Assembly: GCF_000265385.1 (NCBI RefSeq)
Contig: NC_018013.1
Coordinates: 585,001 to 649,000 of the forward strand
Source: Aequorivita sublithincola DSM 14238
Lineage (GTDB): Bacteria; Bacteroidota; Bacteroidia; Flavobacteriales; Flavobacteriaceae
Reading direction: 5' to 3'
DNA: 64,000 nucleotides
Shown in pieces: positions 1 to 9,484 of the stretch. The notes beneath the pieces were generated by a model that saw nothing but the letters and a program-made list of their open reading frames with translations, was not told where the DNA came from and did not search any database. The position numbers were made by a program, and so were the translations under genes. Each line of letters begins with the position of its first letter. Positions within the stretch are counted from its first letter, which is position 1.

Positions 1-765
1 CGAATGCAGGGTGCAGTGCAAAAATGGGTGGATCATTCTATTTCCGTAACGATCAATTTACCCAAGGATGCTACCGAAGATTTGGTTGGTAAACTATATT
101 TGGAAGCTTGGCAAGCAGGTTGTAAAGGTGTTACCGTTTATCGCGATGGCTCGCGTTCTGGCGTTTTAATTTCGAATGAAGAAAAGGAAGAAGATCAAGA
201 AACTACCCTTACAGCTTTTCCTACAAAACGTCCAGAAATTTTGGAAGCAGACGTAGTTCGTTTTCAAAATAGCAAAGACAAATGGATTGCTTTCATCGGT
301 CTTATTGATGGTAAACCTTATGAAATATTCACAGGTTTTGCCGATGACGAAGATGGAATTTTGATTCCACGTTGGGTAAATGAAGGCTTAATAATTAAAA
401 ACCGAAATGACGACGGAACTTCACGTTACGATTTTCAGTATAAAAACAAAAGAGGCTACAAAACCACTATTGAAGGGCTTTCGCACAAATTCAACCCAGA
501 ATTTTGGAACTACGCAAAATTGATTTCCAGCACCCTTCGCCACGGAATGCCTATTGAAAAAGCTGTGGAATTGATCAACAGTCTTCAATTAGACACCGAA
601 AGCATCAATACTTGGAAAAACGGCGTTGCTCGTGCTTTGAAACGTTACGTTGCAGATGGAACTGAAGCTAGAAAACAGAAATGTGAAAACTGTAATAGTA
701 CGTCGCTAATTTACCAAGAAGGTTGCTTGACTTGCAAGGATTGTGGGTCTTCTAAGTGCGGGTAA
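1..765 (+). CDS. nrdJ: Adenosylcobalamin-dependent ribonucleotide reductase, C-terminal part (partial at left edge)
   Basis: This is the last 255 codons of a class II (vitamin B12-dependent) ribonucleotide reductase, which makes deoxyribonucleotides in the cytosol. The frame is open to the left edge, so the first ATG at 4 is internal rather than a start. The visible part begins in the conserved block with VDHSISVTINLP and GCKGVTVYRDGSRSGVL, which lies near the end of the catalytic barrel. It continues through the C-terminal domain and ends in a cysteine-rich tail (CENC, then CLTC and CKDC pairs). In this enzyme family such a tail shuttles reducing equivalents to the active site. The catalytic cysteines and nucleotide site lie outside the window. 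The assignment is firm from the two conserved blocks plus the tail. Confidence 0.9.
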   Translation, partial: RMQGAVQKWVDHSISVTINLPKDATEDLVGKLYLEAWQAGCKGVTVYRDGSRSGVLISNEEKEEDQETTLTAFPTKRPEILEADVVRFQNSKDKWIAFIGLIDGKPYEIFTGFADDEDGILIPRWVNEGLIIKNRNDDGTSRYDFQYKNKRGYKTTIEGLSHKFNPEFWNYAKLISSTLRHGMPIEKAVELINSLQLDTESINTWKNGVARALKRYVADGTEARKQKCENCNSTSLIYQEGCLTCKDCGSSKCG

Positions 766-820
766 TTAGATGTGAAAGGTGAGACGTAAGCACGCTTTGC
801 TTTGAGATTTTCATAAAGAA

Positions 821-850
821 GACCTTTCAGATTTTGAAAACCTGAAAGTT
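821..850. repeat. Degenerate CTTTCAG/CTGAAAG palindromic repeat
   Basis: CTTTCAG (824-830) and CTGAAAG (842-848) form a 7-bp inverted repeat with an A/T-rich centre. It looks like a worn relative of the longer palindrome between trpB and trpA at 60874-60908. It may weakly terminate nrdJ transcription. Confidence 0.45.
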
Positions 851-891
851 CTAATTAATTTAAAATGAGTTTTTACTGTTAAATTGAATTT

Positions 892-1317
892 ATGAAAAAC
901 AGATTTCTAATAATGTTTTTATTACTTAGCCTTGGAAGCTTTTCGCAGGAATTGACTTGCTTAGACTTTAAGAATGGTACATTTTATGTGCCTGCTGATA
1001 ATGAAATACCAATTGATTTCAAAATTATTAGAGAAGGGAATAAACAAATCGAAATTGTTCAAGATCCAGAAAATAAATTAGGTGAAGATTTTGACAAAAC
1101 TTCATAGGAAGTAATTGAATGGATAGATGATTGCACTTACAGGTTGAAATATGACGAAACAAAGAAAAATCTTTCTGAATTTCATCAATTTGTAAACGAC
1201 AATAATGGTATATTGACTGAACTGATTAAGATTGAAGGAAAATGTTTCTATTACAAATCAACCTTAAGTTTTAATGGTGAGATACAAAGAATTGATGGCA
1301 GAATATGCATTGAGTAA
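892..1317 (+). pseudogene. Small exported protein gene interrupted by one in-frame TAG
   Basis: The open frame from ATG 892 encodes a signal peptide (MKNRFLIMFLLLSLGSFSQ) and stops at TAG 1105-1107 after 71 codons. The same frame then continues without interruption for 69 more codons to TAA 1315-1317, with ordinary coding composition (EVIEWIDDCTYRLKY and later GKCFYYKSTLSFNGEIQRID). Read through, the product would be about 141 residues, a plausible small secreted protein. I do not recognise the family. The simplest reading is a single nonsense substitution in a once intact gene, for example AAG or CAG to TAG. A sequencing error is the main alternative. Recoding is unlikely because TAG ends intact genes elsewhere in the window. 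A strong terminator follows 30 nt downstream, which fits the longer frame being the true gene. Confidence 0.7.
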
Positions 1318-1346
1318 AATTAATTTTGAGATAAGAATAGAGAAAT

Positions 1347-1377
1347 AAAAAAAGCCAGCAGACGCTGGCTTTTTTTA
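1347..1377. terminator. Bidirectional intrinsic terminator
   Basis: GCCAGC (1354-1359) and GCTGGC (1364-1369) form a GC stem with loop AGAC. It is flanked by seven A on the left and seven T on the right. It sits between the convergent ends of the 892-1317 gene and mdh and should work in both directions. Confidence 0.88.
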
Positions 1378-1394
1378 TTTAATATAAATCTTTA

Positions 1395-2321
1395 TTAAAG
1401 CTCTAACAAATCATTAGTCTTACGAACCCCTTCAGCACTTTCTTTCATGTGTGCTTTTTCGGCATCGTTTAATTCTAGTTCAACGATTTTTTCGATACCG
1501 TTTCTTCCTAAAATAACTGGAGCACCGATACAAATATCTTTCAAACCGTATTCGCCATCAAGCATTACGGAGCAAGGAAACATTTTCTTTTGGTCGCAAG
1601 CAATTGCCTGTACCAGTCCAGAAACTGCTGCTCCTGGAGCATACCAAGCTGAAGTTCCTAATAATTTAGTAAGTGTAGCTCCACCAACTTTGGTGTCTTC
1701 CATTACTTGATCCATTCTTTCTTCAGAAATAAATTTACTTACAGGAACACTATTTCTTGTTGCCAAACGTGTTAATGGTACCATTCCAGTATCACTGTGA
1801 CCGCCAATTACCATTCCGTCCACATCGCTAATTGGTGCGCCCAAAGCTTCTGCCAAACGATATTTGAAACGAGCGCTATCTAAAGCTCCACCCATTCCAA
1901 TGATTTTACTTTTATCTAAACCTGATGTTTTATGAACCAAATAGGCCATTGTATCCATCGGGTTGCTCACTACGATTATAATAGTTTTAGGAGAATGTTT
2001 TACAAGGTTTGAAGAAACATCCTTCACGATTCCAGCGTTTATACCGATCAATTCTTCACGTGTCATTCCTGGTTTACGTGGAATTCCGCTTGTGATTACG
2101 CAAATATCGCTACCTGCTGTTTTAGAATAATCGTTTGTAACACCGTTTATTTTAGTGTCGAAACCGTTTAATGAAGCTGTTTGCATTAAATCCATAGCCT
2201 TACCTTCAGCAAAACCTTCTTTAATGTCTAACAAAACTACTTCGCTTGCAAAATTTTTGATGGCAATGTACTCAGCACAACTTGCGCCAACAGCACCTGC
2301 TCCTACAACTGTTACTTTCAT
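1395..2321 (-). CDS. mdh: Malate dehydrogenase
   Basis: Cytosolic TCA-cycle enzyme that interconverts malate and oxaloacetate with NAD. The 308-residue protein belongs to the LDH-like branch of malate dehydrogenases. The Rossmann loop GAGAVG is at residues 7-12 and the NAD-binding Asp at 32. The substrate arginines sit in PRKPGMTREE (Arg82, Arg88). VSNPMD carries Asn120, LDSAR carries Asp148 and Arg151, and GGHSDTGMVP carries the catalytic His175. The length is normal for the family. It is a single-gene unit between a shared terminator on its 3' side and the gyrB terminator upstream. A -7 element (TACTTTTG) lies about 93 nt before the start. Confidence 0.96.
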   Translation of the reverse strand: MKVTVVGAGAVGASCAEYIAIKNFASEVVLLDIKEGFAEGKAMDLMQTASLNGFDTKINGVTNDYSKTAGSDICVITSGIPRKPGMTREELIGINAGIVKDVSSNLVKHSPKTIIIVVSNPMDTMAYLVHKTSGLDKSKIIGMGGALDSARFKYRLAEALGAPISDVDGMVIGGHSDTGMVPLTRLATRNSVPVSKFISEERMDQVMEDTKVGGATLTKLLGTSAWYAPGAAVSGLVQAIACDQKKMFPCSVMLDGEYGLKDICIGAPVILGRNGIEKIVELELNDAEKAHMKESAEGVRKTNDLLEL

Positions 2322-2413
2322 GTTTTTATGTTTATTGTTTGTGATTTATTGTTATTCCGAAGAAAATCGGAGTGATTTTTTTCAGGATTCCAGAACGATT
2401 CTGAAACGCAGTG

Positions 2414-2421
2414 CAAAAGTA
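2414..2421 (-). promoter_or_regulatory. -7 promoter element of mdh
   Basis: On the minus strand this reads TACTTTTG, a full match to the Bacteroidota -7 consensus TAnnTTTG, and is followed by CAC. The same 11-nt word TACTTTTGCAC precedes queE. I found no TTTG -33 box at the right spacing. Confidence 0.55.
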
Positions 2422-2463
2422 CCAATATCTACTTAAAATAATGATAATAAAGGGTTAAAAACT

Positions 2464-2501
2464 AAAAAGCCCATTTCAGAATATCTCAGAAATGGGCTTT
2501 T
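2464..2501 (-). terminator. Intrinsic terminator of gyrB
   Basis: GCCCATTTC and GAAATGGGC form a 9-bp stem extended by A/T pairs. A run of five T follows on the minus strand. It lies 18 nt beyond the gyrB stop, which isolates gyrB from mdh. Confidence 0.85.
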
Positions 2502-2519
2502 CAAAATTATTGACATTGT

Positions 2520-4763
<2,244 letters not shown>

Positions 4764-5306
4764 ATGAAAAAAGCACTCCTCATTTTCTTTATTGTTTCTA
4801 TCGGAATTTCACTCCAAAACCTACAAGCACAGAGTTTTCCTGAAATGGATGCCTCTCCAATGGATCTTGTAATGGCACGCCCCGACAAGAAAAGCCCTCC
4901 TTTTGCAAGAGTTATTTACAGCAGACCCCAAAAAAAGGGACGTGTTATTTATGGAGATATTGTGCCTTACGGAAAAGTTTGGCGTACTGGTGCCAACGAA
5001 GCTACAGAACTTGATGTTTACGTACCAATGACAGTGGGAAACACAACATTGAAGCCAGGAACATATACGCTTTACACCATTCCAGAAGAAGATAACTGGA
5101 CAGTTATCATAAACAGTGACACTAACGTTTGGGGAGCTTATAGCTATAAAAAGGAAAAAGATGTTTTGCGTATTACTGTTCCTGTTAAAGATGCAGCAGC
5201 GCCAATTGAGTCCCTTTCAATGATCTTTAGAACAGATGACAAAGGAACGGTTTTGATGATTGGTTGGGATAATGAATATGTAGAAATTCCCTTTAAAAAA
5301 GTCTAA
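4764..5306 (+). CDS. Exported DUF2911 protein
   Basis: A 180-residue protein with a clear signal peptide (about residues 1-23, ending QNLQAQ). It is followed by the single DUF2911 domain, recognisable by GRVIYGDIVPYGKVWRTGANEATEL and by LKPGTYTLYTIP. DUF2911 proteins are common in Bacteroidota and are predicted beta-sandwich secreted or periplasmic proteins of unknown function. The gene stands alone, divergent from gyrB. A near-consensus -7 element lies 33 nt upstream. Its last 20 coding bases form one arm of a perfect 20-bp inverted repeat with the stop codon in the loop. The 3' end of the gene therefore doubles as part of a hairpin. Confidence 0.9.
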   Translation: MKKALLIFFIVSIGISLQNLQAQSFPEMDASPMDLVMARPDKKSPPFARVIYSRPQKKGRVIYGDIVPYGKVWRTGANEATELDVYVPMTVGNTTLKPGTYTLYTIPEEDNWTVIINSDTNVWGAYSYKKEKDVLRITVPVKDAAAPIESLSMIFRTDDKGTVLMIGWDNEYVEIPFKKV

Positions 5307-5328
5307 CGACTTTTTTAAAGGGAATTTC
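5283..5328. repeat. 20-bp perfect inverted repeat spanning the DUF2911 stop codon
   Basis: The arms at 5283-5302 and 5309-5328 are perfect complements with a 6-nt loop. The TAA stop codon (5304-5306) lies in the loop. The stem is A/T-rich and ends in an A run rather than T, so it is not a classical terminator. It may stabilise the mRNA 3' end or be a duplicated-inverted gene end. Confidence 0.85.
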
Positions 5329-5342
5329 AAAAAACAAATTTC

Positions 5343-5388
5343 AAACACCAAATTCCAAAGTCACCTGATTGGAATTTGGTGTTTTTTA
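5343..5388. terminator. Intrinsic terminator between DUF2911 and queE
   Basis: The arms at 5343-5358 and 5369-5384 are 16-bp perfect complements (CACCAAATTCCAA / TTGGAATTTGGTG). A T-run follows on the plus strand, and an A-run before the left arm also supports termination of queE. The stem carries the same AAATTCCAA word as the repeat on the other side of queE. Confidence 0.8.
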
Positions 5389-5402
5389 TTTGGAATTTAA
5401 TT

Positions 5403-6032
5403 TTATGGGATATTCAAATATTTATGCGTCTGCAACGAAACTTTCCATTGCGGATTTTGCATAACGTAATCCACAATCAAAGGAACCATTTTATCGCGTT
5501 TGCTCCATTCGGGCTGTAGATATAGAATGCAGTTTTCATTAATCTTTGCCGCTTGTTCTTCCGCAAAACGAAAATCATCTTTATTAAAAATGATTACTTT
5601 CAATTCATTTGCTGCTTTATAAACTTCTTTAGTAGGCAGCTTCATCTTTTTGGGTGAAAGACAAACCCAGTCCCAAGTTCCAGTAAGTTTGTATGCTCCA
5701 GAAGTTTCAATATGTATCTGCATTCCTTGGCTTTTCAGCATTTCTGTTAGCGGATCCATATTCCAAGTAAGTGGTTCGCCACCTGTAATAACGATGGTTT
5801 TTGAATATTTTGCTGCATTTTCAACAATACTTTCTATTGCAGTTGGAGGATGCAGGTCTGCATTCCAACTTTCTTTTACATCGCACCAATGGCAGCCCAC
5901 ATCGCAACCGCCCACTCTTATAAAATATGCCGCCGTTCCTTTATGGAATCCCTCTCCTTGAATGGTGTAGAATTCTTCCATCAACGGAAGCATGACTCCT
6001 GCATTTACTAAATCTTGAACTTCTTTTTTCAT
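5403..6032 (-). CDS. queE: 7-carboxy-7-deazaguanine synthase
   Basis: Radical SAM enzyme that converts 6-carboxytetrahydropterin to 7-carboxy-7-deazaguanine, a step to queuosine. The 209-residue protein has the substrate loop YTIQGEGFHKG (22-32). Next comes the CX3CX2C iron-sulfur motif GGCDVGCHWCD, with Cys43, Cys47 and Cys50. GGEPLTW (84-90) is the SAM-binding strand, and WVCLSPKK follows. This spacing is typical of QueE and not of the pyruvate-formate-lyase activating enzymes. It has a full -33/-7 promoter whose -7 word ends only 5 nt before the start codon, so the transcript should be nearly leaderless. No other queuosine genes are beside it. Confidence 0.93.
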   Translation of the reverse strand: MKKEVQDLVNAGVMLPLMEEFYTIQGEGFHKGTAAYFIRVGGCDVGCHWCDVKESWNADLHPPTAIESIVENAAKYSKTIVITGGEPLTWNMDPLTEMLKSQGMQIHIETSGAYKLTGTWDWVCLSPKKMKLPTKEVYKAANELKVIIFNKDDFRFAEEQAAKINENCILYLQPEWSKRDKMVPLIVDYVMQNPQWKVSLQTHKYLNIP

Positions 6033-6037
6033 TGGTG

Positions 6038-6071
6038 CAAAAGTACTTTAATTGCTGAAGAAAATTCCAAA
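6038..6071 (-). promoter_or_regulatory. Promoter of queE (TTTG-N22-TACTTTTG)
   Basis: On the minus strand TTTG (6068-6071) and TACTTTTG (6038-6045) are separated by 22 nt and match the Bacteroidota -33 and -7 boxes. The start codon follows 5 nt after the -7 word, which predicts an extremely short leader. The -33 box is part of an AAATTCCAA repeat word. Confidence 0.7.
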
Positions 6072-6080
6072 TTACAAGCT

Positions 6081-6171
6081 CCAAATTCCAAATAAAAAAC
6101 AAATTTCGAACCACAATCAAATCTAATTTTGAATTTCAAATATTGAATTATGTTATTTATTTGGAATTTGG
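6081..6171. repeat. AAATTCCAA-type inverted repeat
   Basis: CCAAATTCCAAATAA (6081-6095) and its exact complement (6157-6171) enclose a 61-nt A/T-rich spacer. More copies of the word AAATTCCAA or TTGGAATTT lie at 6063-6071, 5350-5358, 5369-5377 and 5390-5398, so queE is flanked by the same word on both sides. The function is unknown. Confidence 0.7.
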
Positions 6172-6222
6172 GATTTAAGTTTTGGTGCTTATATTTATTA
6201 CATTTGAACAAAATTTAAAAAG

Positions 6223-7752
6223 ATGGCAGACAAGCAGGCTTTTTTCGATTACATAAACAACGGCTATACTACTAAAGGCGACTTCCTAAATCTTGGTGCG
6301 GCAATGCTGGATGGCGAAACCGTGAAAGATGCTTATGTAAAAATTCCGTTGAAAACCTTAAACCGCCACGGACTTATAGCTGGCGCAACTGGAACAGGAA
6401 AAACAAAAACGCTTCAAATTATTGCTGAAAACCTTTCAGAAAAAGGAATCCCAGTGCTATTGATGGACGTAAAAGGCGACCTTAGCGGAATTGCAGAACC
6501 TGGAACCAACAATGCTAAAATTGAGGAACGCCACGCCTCCATTGGTTTTCCGTATGAAGCTAAAAAATTTCCCGCCGAAATACTTTCGCTTTCAGACCAA
6601 GAAGGTGTTCGTCTTCGTGCAACAGTGAGTGAGTTTGGACCGGTTTTGCTTGCAAGAATTTTAGATTTGAGCGATGTGCAATCGGGAATCGTTTCCGTAA
6701 TTTTTAAATATTGTGATGACAACAAAATGCCATTGCTAGATTTAAAGGATTTCAAAAAAATATTGCAATACTCCACAGATGAAGGGAAAAAAGAGTTTGA
6801 TGATGCTTATGGCCGCATTTCATCTTCTTCAACCGGAGCAATTCTTCGTAAAGTAGTAGAATTAGAACAACAAGGTGCCGATTTATTTTTTGGAGAAAAA
6901 TCGTTTGACCCACAAGATCTACTTCGTATAAACGAAAACGGAATGGGTTATATCAACATTCTCCGATTGACAGATATTCAAGATCGTCCGAAGCTTTTTT
7001 CAACTTTTATGCTTAGTCTTTTGGCGGAAATCTATGCTACTTTTCCAGAACAAGGCGATAGCGGAAGACCGGAATTAGTGATTTTTGTTGACGAAGCACA
7101 TTTAATTTTCAACGAAGCCAGCAGTGCACTTCTAAACCAAATTGAAAGTATTGTAAAATTGATACGTTCAAAAGGTGTTGGACTATACTTTGTAACCCAA
7201 AACCCAACGGATGTGCCAGACGCTGTTTTGAGCCAACTGGGTTTAAAAATTCAACACGCGCTTCGTGCATTTACTGCTAAAGACAGAAAGGCTATAAAAT
7301 TAACTGCTGAAAATTATCCGCTATCAGATTACTATAAAACTGACGAAGTTTTAACTGCTTTAGGAATCGGGGAAGCTTTAGTAAGCGTTTTGAACGAAAA
7401 AGGTATTCCAACGCCCTTGGCGAGAACGATGCTACGCGCTCCAATGAGCCGAATGGACGTTTTAACGAATGATGAACTGAAAGGTTTATTGAAAACTTCT
7501 AAATTAATTCCGAAGTATAACGAAGTAACAGATCGTGAAAGCGCCTACGAAATGTTGAACGAAAAGATTGAAATTGCCAATAAAGAAGAAGTAAAAGAAA
7601 AAGCGGAGAAAGAAAAGGAAGCTGCAAGAAAAACTACTTCAAGCAGAAGTTCATCTAGTCGTAGAAGCACTTCAAATCCTTGGCTTAAAACACTTTCAAG
7701 TCCAACTGTAATTCGAAGCGTTCTTGGAATTTTGGGGAAGATGATGAAGTAG
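6223..7752 (+). CDS. HerA-like helicase / DUF853 ATPase (YjgR family)
   Basis: A 509-residue P-loop ATPase of the HerA/FtsK superfamily, DUF853 (YjgR) branch. Walker A is GATGTGKT (54-61) and Walker B is VIFVDEAH (286-293). The sensor region FVTQNPTDVPDAVLSQLG follows. The C-terminal 60 residues are a charged helix, then a Ser/Arg-rich linker and a short basic tail. HerA proteins translocate on DNA as hexamers, often with NurA nuclease. DUF853 members lack a known partner and their role is unsettled. No nuclease gene is adjacent here. Its TAG stop codon is the first three bases of a 12-copy heptad repeat array. Confidence 0.88.
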   Translation: MADKQAFFDYINNGYTTKGDFLNLGAAMLDGETVKDAYVKIPLKTLNRHGLIAGATGTGKTKTLQIIAENLSEKGIPVLLMDVKGDLSGIAEPGTNNAKIEERHASIGFPYEAKKFPAEILSLSDQEGVRLRATVSEFGPVLLARILDLSDVQSGIVSVIFKYCDDNKMPLLDLKDFKKILQYSTDEGKKEFDDAYGRISSSSTGAILRKVVELEQQGADLFFGEKSFDPQDLLRINENGMGYINILRLTDIQDRPKLFSTFMLSLLAEIYATFPEQGDSGRPELVIFVDEAHLIFNEASSALLNQIESIVKLIRSKGVGLYFVTQNPTDVPDAVLSQLGLKIQHALRAFTAKDRKAIKLTAENYPLSDYYKTDEVLTALGIGEALVSVLNEKGIPTPLARTMLRAPMSRMDVLTNDELKGLLKTSKLIPKYNEVTDRESAYEMLNEKIEIANKEEVKEKAEKEKEAARKTTSSRSSSSRRSTSNPWLKTLSSPTVIRSVLGILGKMMK

Positions 7753-7832
7753 TCAGTAGTCAGTAGTCAGTAGTCAGTAGTCAGTAGTCAGTAGTCAGTA
7801 GTCAGTAGTCAGTAGTCAGTAGTCAGTAGTCA
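7750..7832. repeat. Perfect heptad tandem array (TAGTCAG, about 12 copies)
   Basis: Eighty-three bases of uninterrupted TAGTCAG units. The first TAG is the stop codon of the HerA-like gene. Absence of any variation between copies points to recent slippage expansion. There are no spacers, so this is not CRISPR. Confidence 0.97.
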
Positions 7833-7882
7833 AAAAAACTAAACTTTTAAACCATTAAACATATCAACTTTTAAACAAAAAA

Positions 7883-8449
7883 ATGAAAAAGACACTTTTA
7901 ATAATAACGATAGTTTCACTTGCTTTTGTACAATGCGGAAAGGATAGTGATCCTTTTATGATTAAAAACGGATCCATCGGTAACTTGACCAACCAAATAA
8001 AAATAAAGCAGATTGATTCCATCTTTGCGACGGATTCAATTGTAAAAATAAACTCTTCACCTAATGCTTTGGAAACTCAAGGCGAAGTAGAAATTTATGA
8101 AAAAGGCGGAAAACAACTCCTTCTTCTTTCACCTGATGATGAAAACGATCCAAATTCAACAGTGAAAAACATTCAAGTTTTTGATTCGCGTTATAAAACC
8201 GAAAAAGGATTGAATTCTGCAAGTACTTGGAAAGATGTTAAAGCGAATTATACTATTGCCAACATTGAAACCACGATTAATGCAGTTGTAGTTTTTCTAA
8301 AGGAAACCGATGTCTATTTAACCATCGACAAAAAAAGTCTTCCTGAAGAACTTCGTTACAACATGGATTTAAAAGTTGAAGCTAGCCAGATTCCTGATGA
8401 AGCCACTTTTAAATATTTTATGATTGGTTGGGAATCTGCTGAAAAGTAA
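7883..8449 (+). CDS. Lipoprotein of unknown function
   Basis: A 188-residue protein with a lipoprotein signal (SLAFVQC, lipidated Cys18), so it should be anchored in a membrane facing the periplasm or cell surface. The mature part has no motif that I recognise. It alternates short predicted strands with a Lys/Asp-rich composition (KNIQVFDSRYKTEKG, FKYFMIGWES). The gene follows the heptad array by 50 nt and has no obvious partner. A start at ATG 7883 is supported by the signal peptide. Confidence 0.72.
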   Translation: MKKTLLIITIVSLAFVQCGKDSDPFMIKNGSIGNLTNQIKIKQIDSIFATDSIVKINSSPNALETQGEVEIYEKGGKQLLLLSPDDENDPNSTVKNIQVFDSRYKTEKGLNSASTWKDVKANYTIANIETTINAVVVFLKETDVYLTIDKKSLPEELRYNMDLKVEASQIPDEATFKYFMIGWESAEK

Positions 8450-8571
8450 TCAAGATTACTTTCTTAAAGACAATAACAATTTTCTACCTGCAAAGATTTT
8501 GTTAACATTTGTTGCCAAGTGAATGCTTTCCTTTAATTTTAATCCAATTAACCATCAAAAACAATTGAATT

Positions 8572-8757
8572 ATGATAAAGATATTAGGATTTATTTTGAC
8601 CATTGCGGGAGGTATTGCCTTAGTTATGGGAATACTTGGCGCATTTGGAAGCATGAATGTCGGAATGAGCCCTTGGGCATTGATAATATTAGGCATTGTA
8701 TTTTTCTTTGCCGGCATTGGTCTTCTTAAAAACAGAAAAGATACAGACCAAACGTAA
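8572..8757 (+). CDS. Small two-helix membrane protein
   Basis: A 61-residue protein with two hydrophobic segments (about residues 4-25 and 35-53) joined by a Gly/Met-rich turn. It ends in a charged tail (KNRKDTDQT). The layout GGIALVMGILGAFG then ALIILGIVFFFAGIGLL resembles small inner-membrane proteins common in Flavobacteriaceae. No function is known. A rho-independent terminator follows at 8770-8800, which supports it being a real unit. A second, weaker frame overlapping it (8523-8729) looks like a shadow. Confidence 0.75.
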   Translation: MIKILGFILTIAGGIALVMGILGAFGSMNVGMSPWALIILGIVFFFAGIGLLKNRKDTDQT

Positions 8758-8769
8758 ATAATGAATTTT

Positions 8770-8800
8770 AAAACCCTTTGCTTTTCAAAGGGTTTTATTT
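8770..8800 (+). terminator. Intrinsic terminator
   Basis: AAAACCCTTTG (8770-8780) and CAAAGGGTTTT (8786-8796) pair around a 5-nt loop, with further T after the stem. It ends the small membrane protein gene. Confidence 0.85.
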
Positions 8801-8815
8801 TTATAACCGACTAAT

Positions 8816-9055
8816 ATGCCAAATCCAAAAATCAAAAACGAAGCACAGTATGATGCACTGCGTGACAAAGGATACAGCCAAGAGAAATCTGCTCGTATCG
8901 CGAACACTCCAGACGCAGGAAAAAAAGGCGGAAAAGCTAAACCGTATGAAGATTGGACGAAAGAAGAGCTCTATTCCCAAGCAAAAAATGTTGGTATAAA
9001 TGGTCGTTCGAAAATGAATAAAGAAGAATTAATAAACGCTTTACGAAATAACTAA
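8816..9055 (+). CDS. Small DUF7218/Rho-N-like protein
   Basis: A 79-residue basic protein. The N-terminal half carries YDALRDKGYSQEKSARIAN, the pattern of DUF7218-like small proteins. The C-terminal half (WTKEELYSQAKNVGINGRSKMNKEELINALR) has the two-helix SAP/Rho N-terminal fold pattern, often a nucleic-acid-binding module. Its stop codon directly abuts the ATG of the next gene, and the gene after that overlaps by 4 nt, so the three are probably one transcript. The function is unknown, but a nucleic-acid-associated stress role would fit. The domain names come from pattern memory. Confidence 0.78.
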   Translation: MPNPKIKNEAQYDALRDKGYSQEKSARIANTPDAGKKGGKAKPYEDWTKEELYSQAKNVGINGRSKMNKEELINALRNN

Positions 9056-9484
9056 ATGAGCAATCACCTAAGACCATTCCATCTTGCAATTCCCGTGGAC
9101 AATTTGGAAGAATGTAGAAAATTTTATAGCGATACACTAGAACTTTCCGAGGGACGCAGCAGCGATCATTGGGTAGATTTTGACTTTTTTGGGCATCAGC
9201 TTGTTATTCATTTAAAGGAAAAAATTGCTAAAGACACCCAAAGCAGTAACCCAGTTGATGGAAAAGACGTACCAATTCCACATTTTGGGGTTGTTCTAGA
9301 TATGAAAACCTTTAAGATTTTTTCTGAAAAATTAATTCAAAAAAACATTACTTTCATCATTGCCCCATACATCCGTTTTGAAGGACAAGTGGGAGAACAA
9401 GCCACGATGTTTTTTAAAGACCCAGCTGGAAATGCACTGGAATTCAAGGCTTTCAACGATTTAACACAACTTTTCTCCAAATGA
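9056..9484 (+). CDS. VOC (glyoxalase-fold) family protein
   Basis: A 142-residue single-domain member of the vicinal oxygen chelate superfamily. It shows the two beta-alpha-beta-beta-beta modules: FHLAIPVDNLEECRKFYSDTL (with His9) and later PHFGVVLDMKTFKIFSEKL. A family-type ending DPAGNALEFKAF supplies the usual metal-ligand Glu. The members include glyoxalases, dioxygenases and resistance proteins. The substrate cannot be read from the sequence. It starts immediately after the stop of the upstream small gene and overlaps the next gene by 4 nt. Confidence 0.88.
   Translation: MSNHLRPFHLAIPVDNLEECRKFYSDTLELSEGRSSDHWVDFDFFGHQLVIHLKEKIAKDTQSSNPVDGKDVPIPHFGVVLDMKTFKIFSEKLIQKNITFIIAPYIRFEGQVGEQATMFFKDPAGNALEFKAFNDLTQLFSK

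Noticed and set aside
7750..7832. CRISPR-like repeat array
   Set aside because: Units of 7 bp are contiguous and identical with no unique spacers, and no cas genes are nearby. It is a simple tandem repeat.
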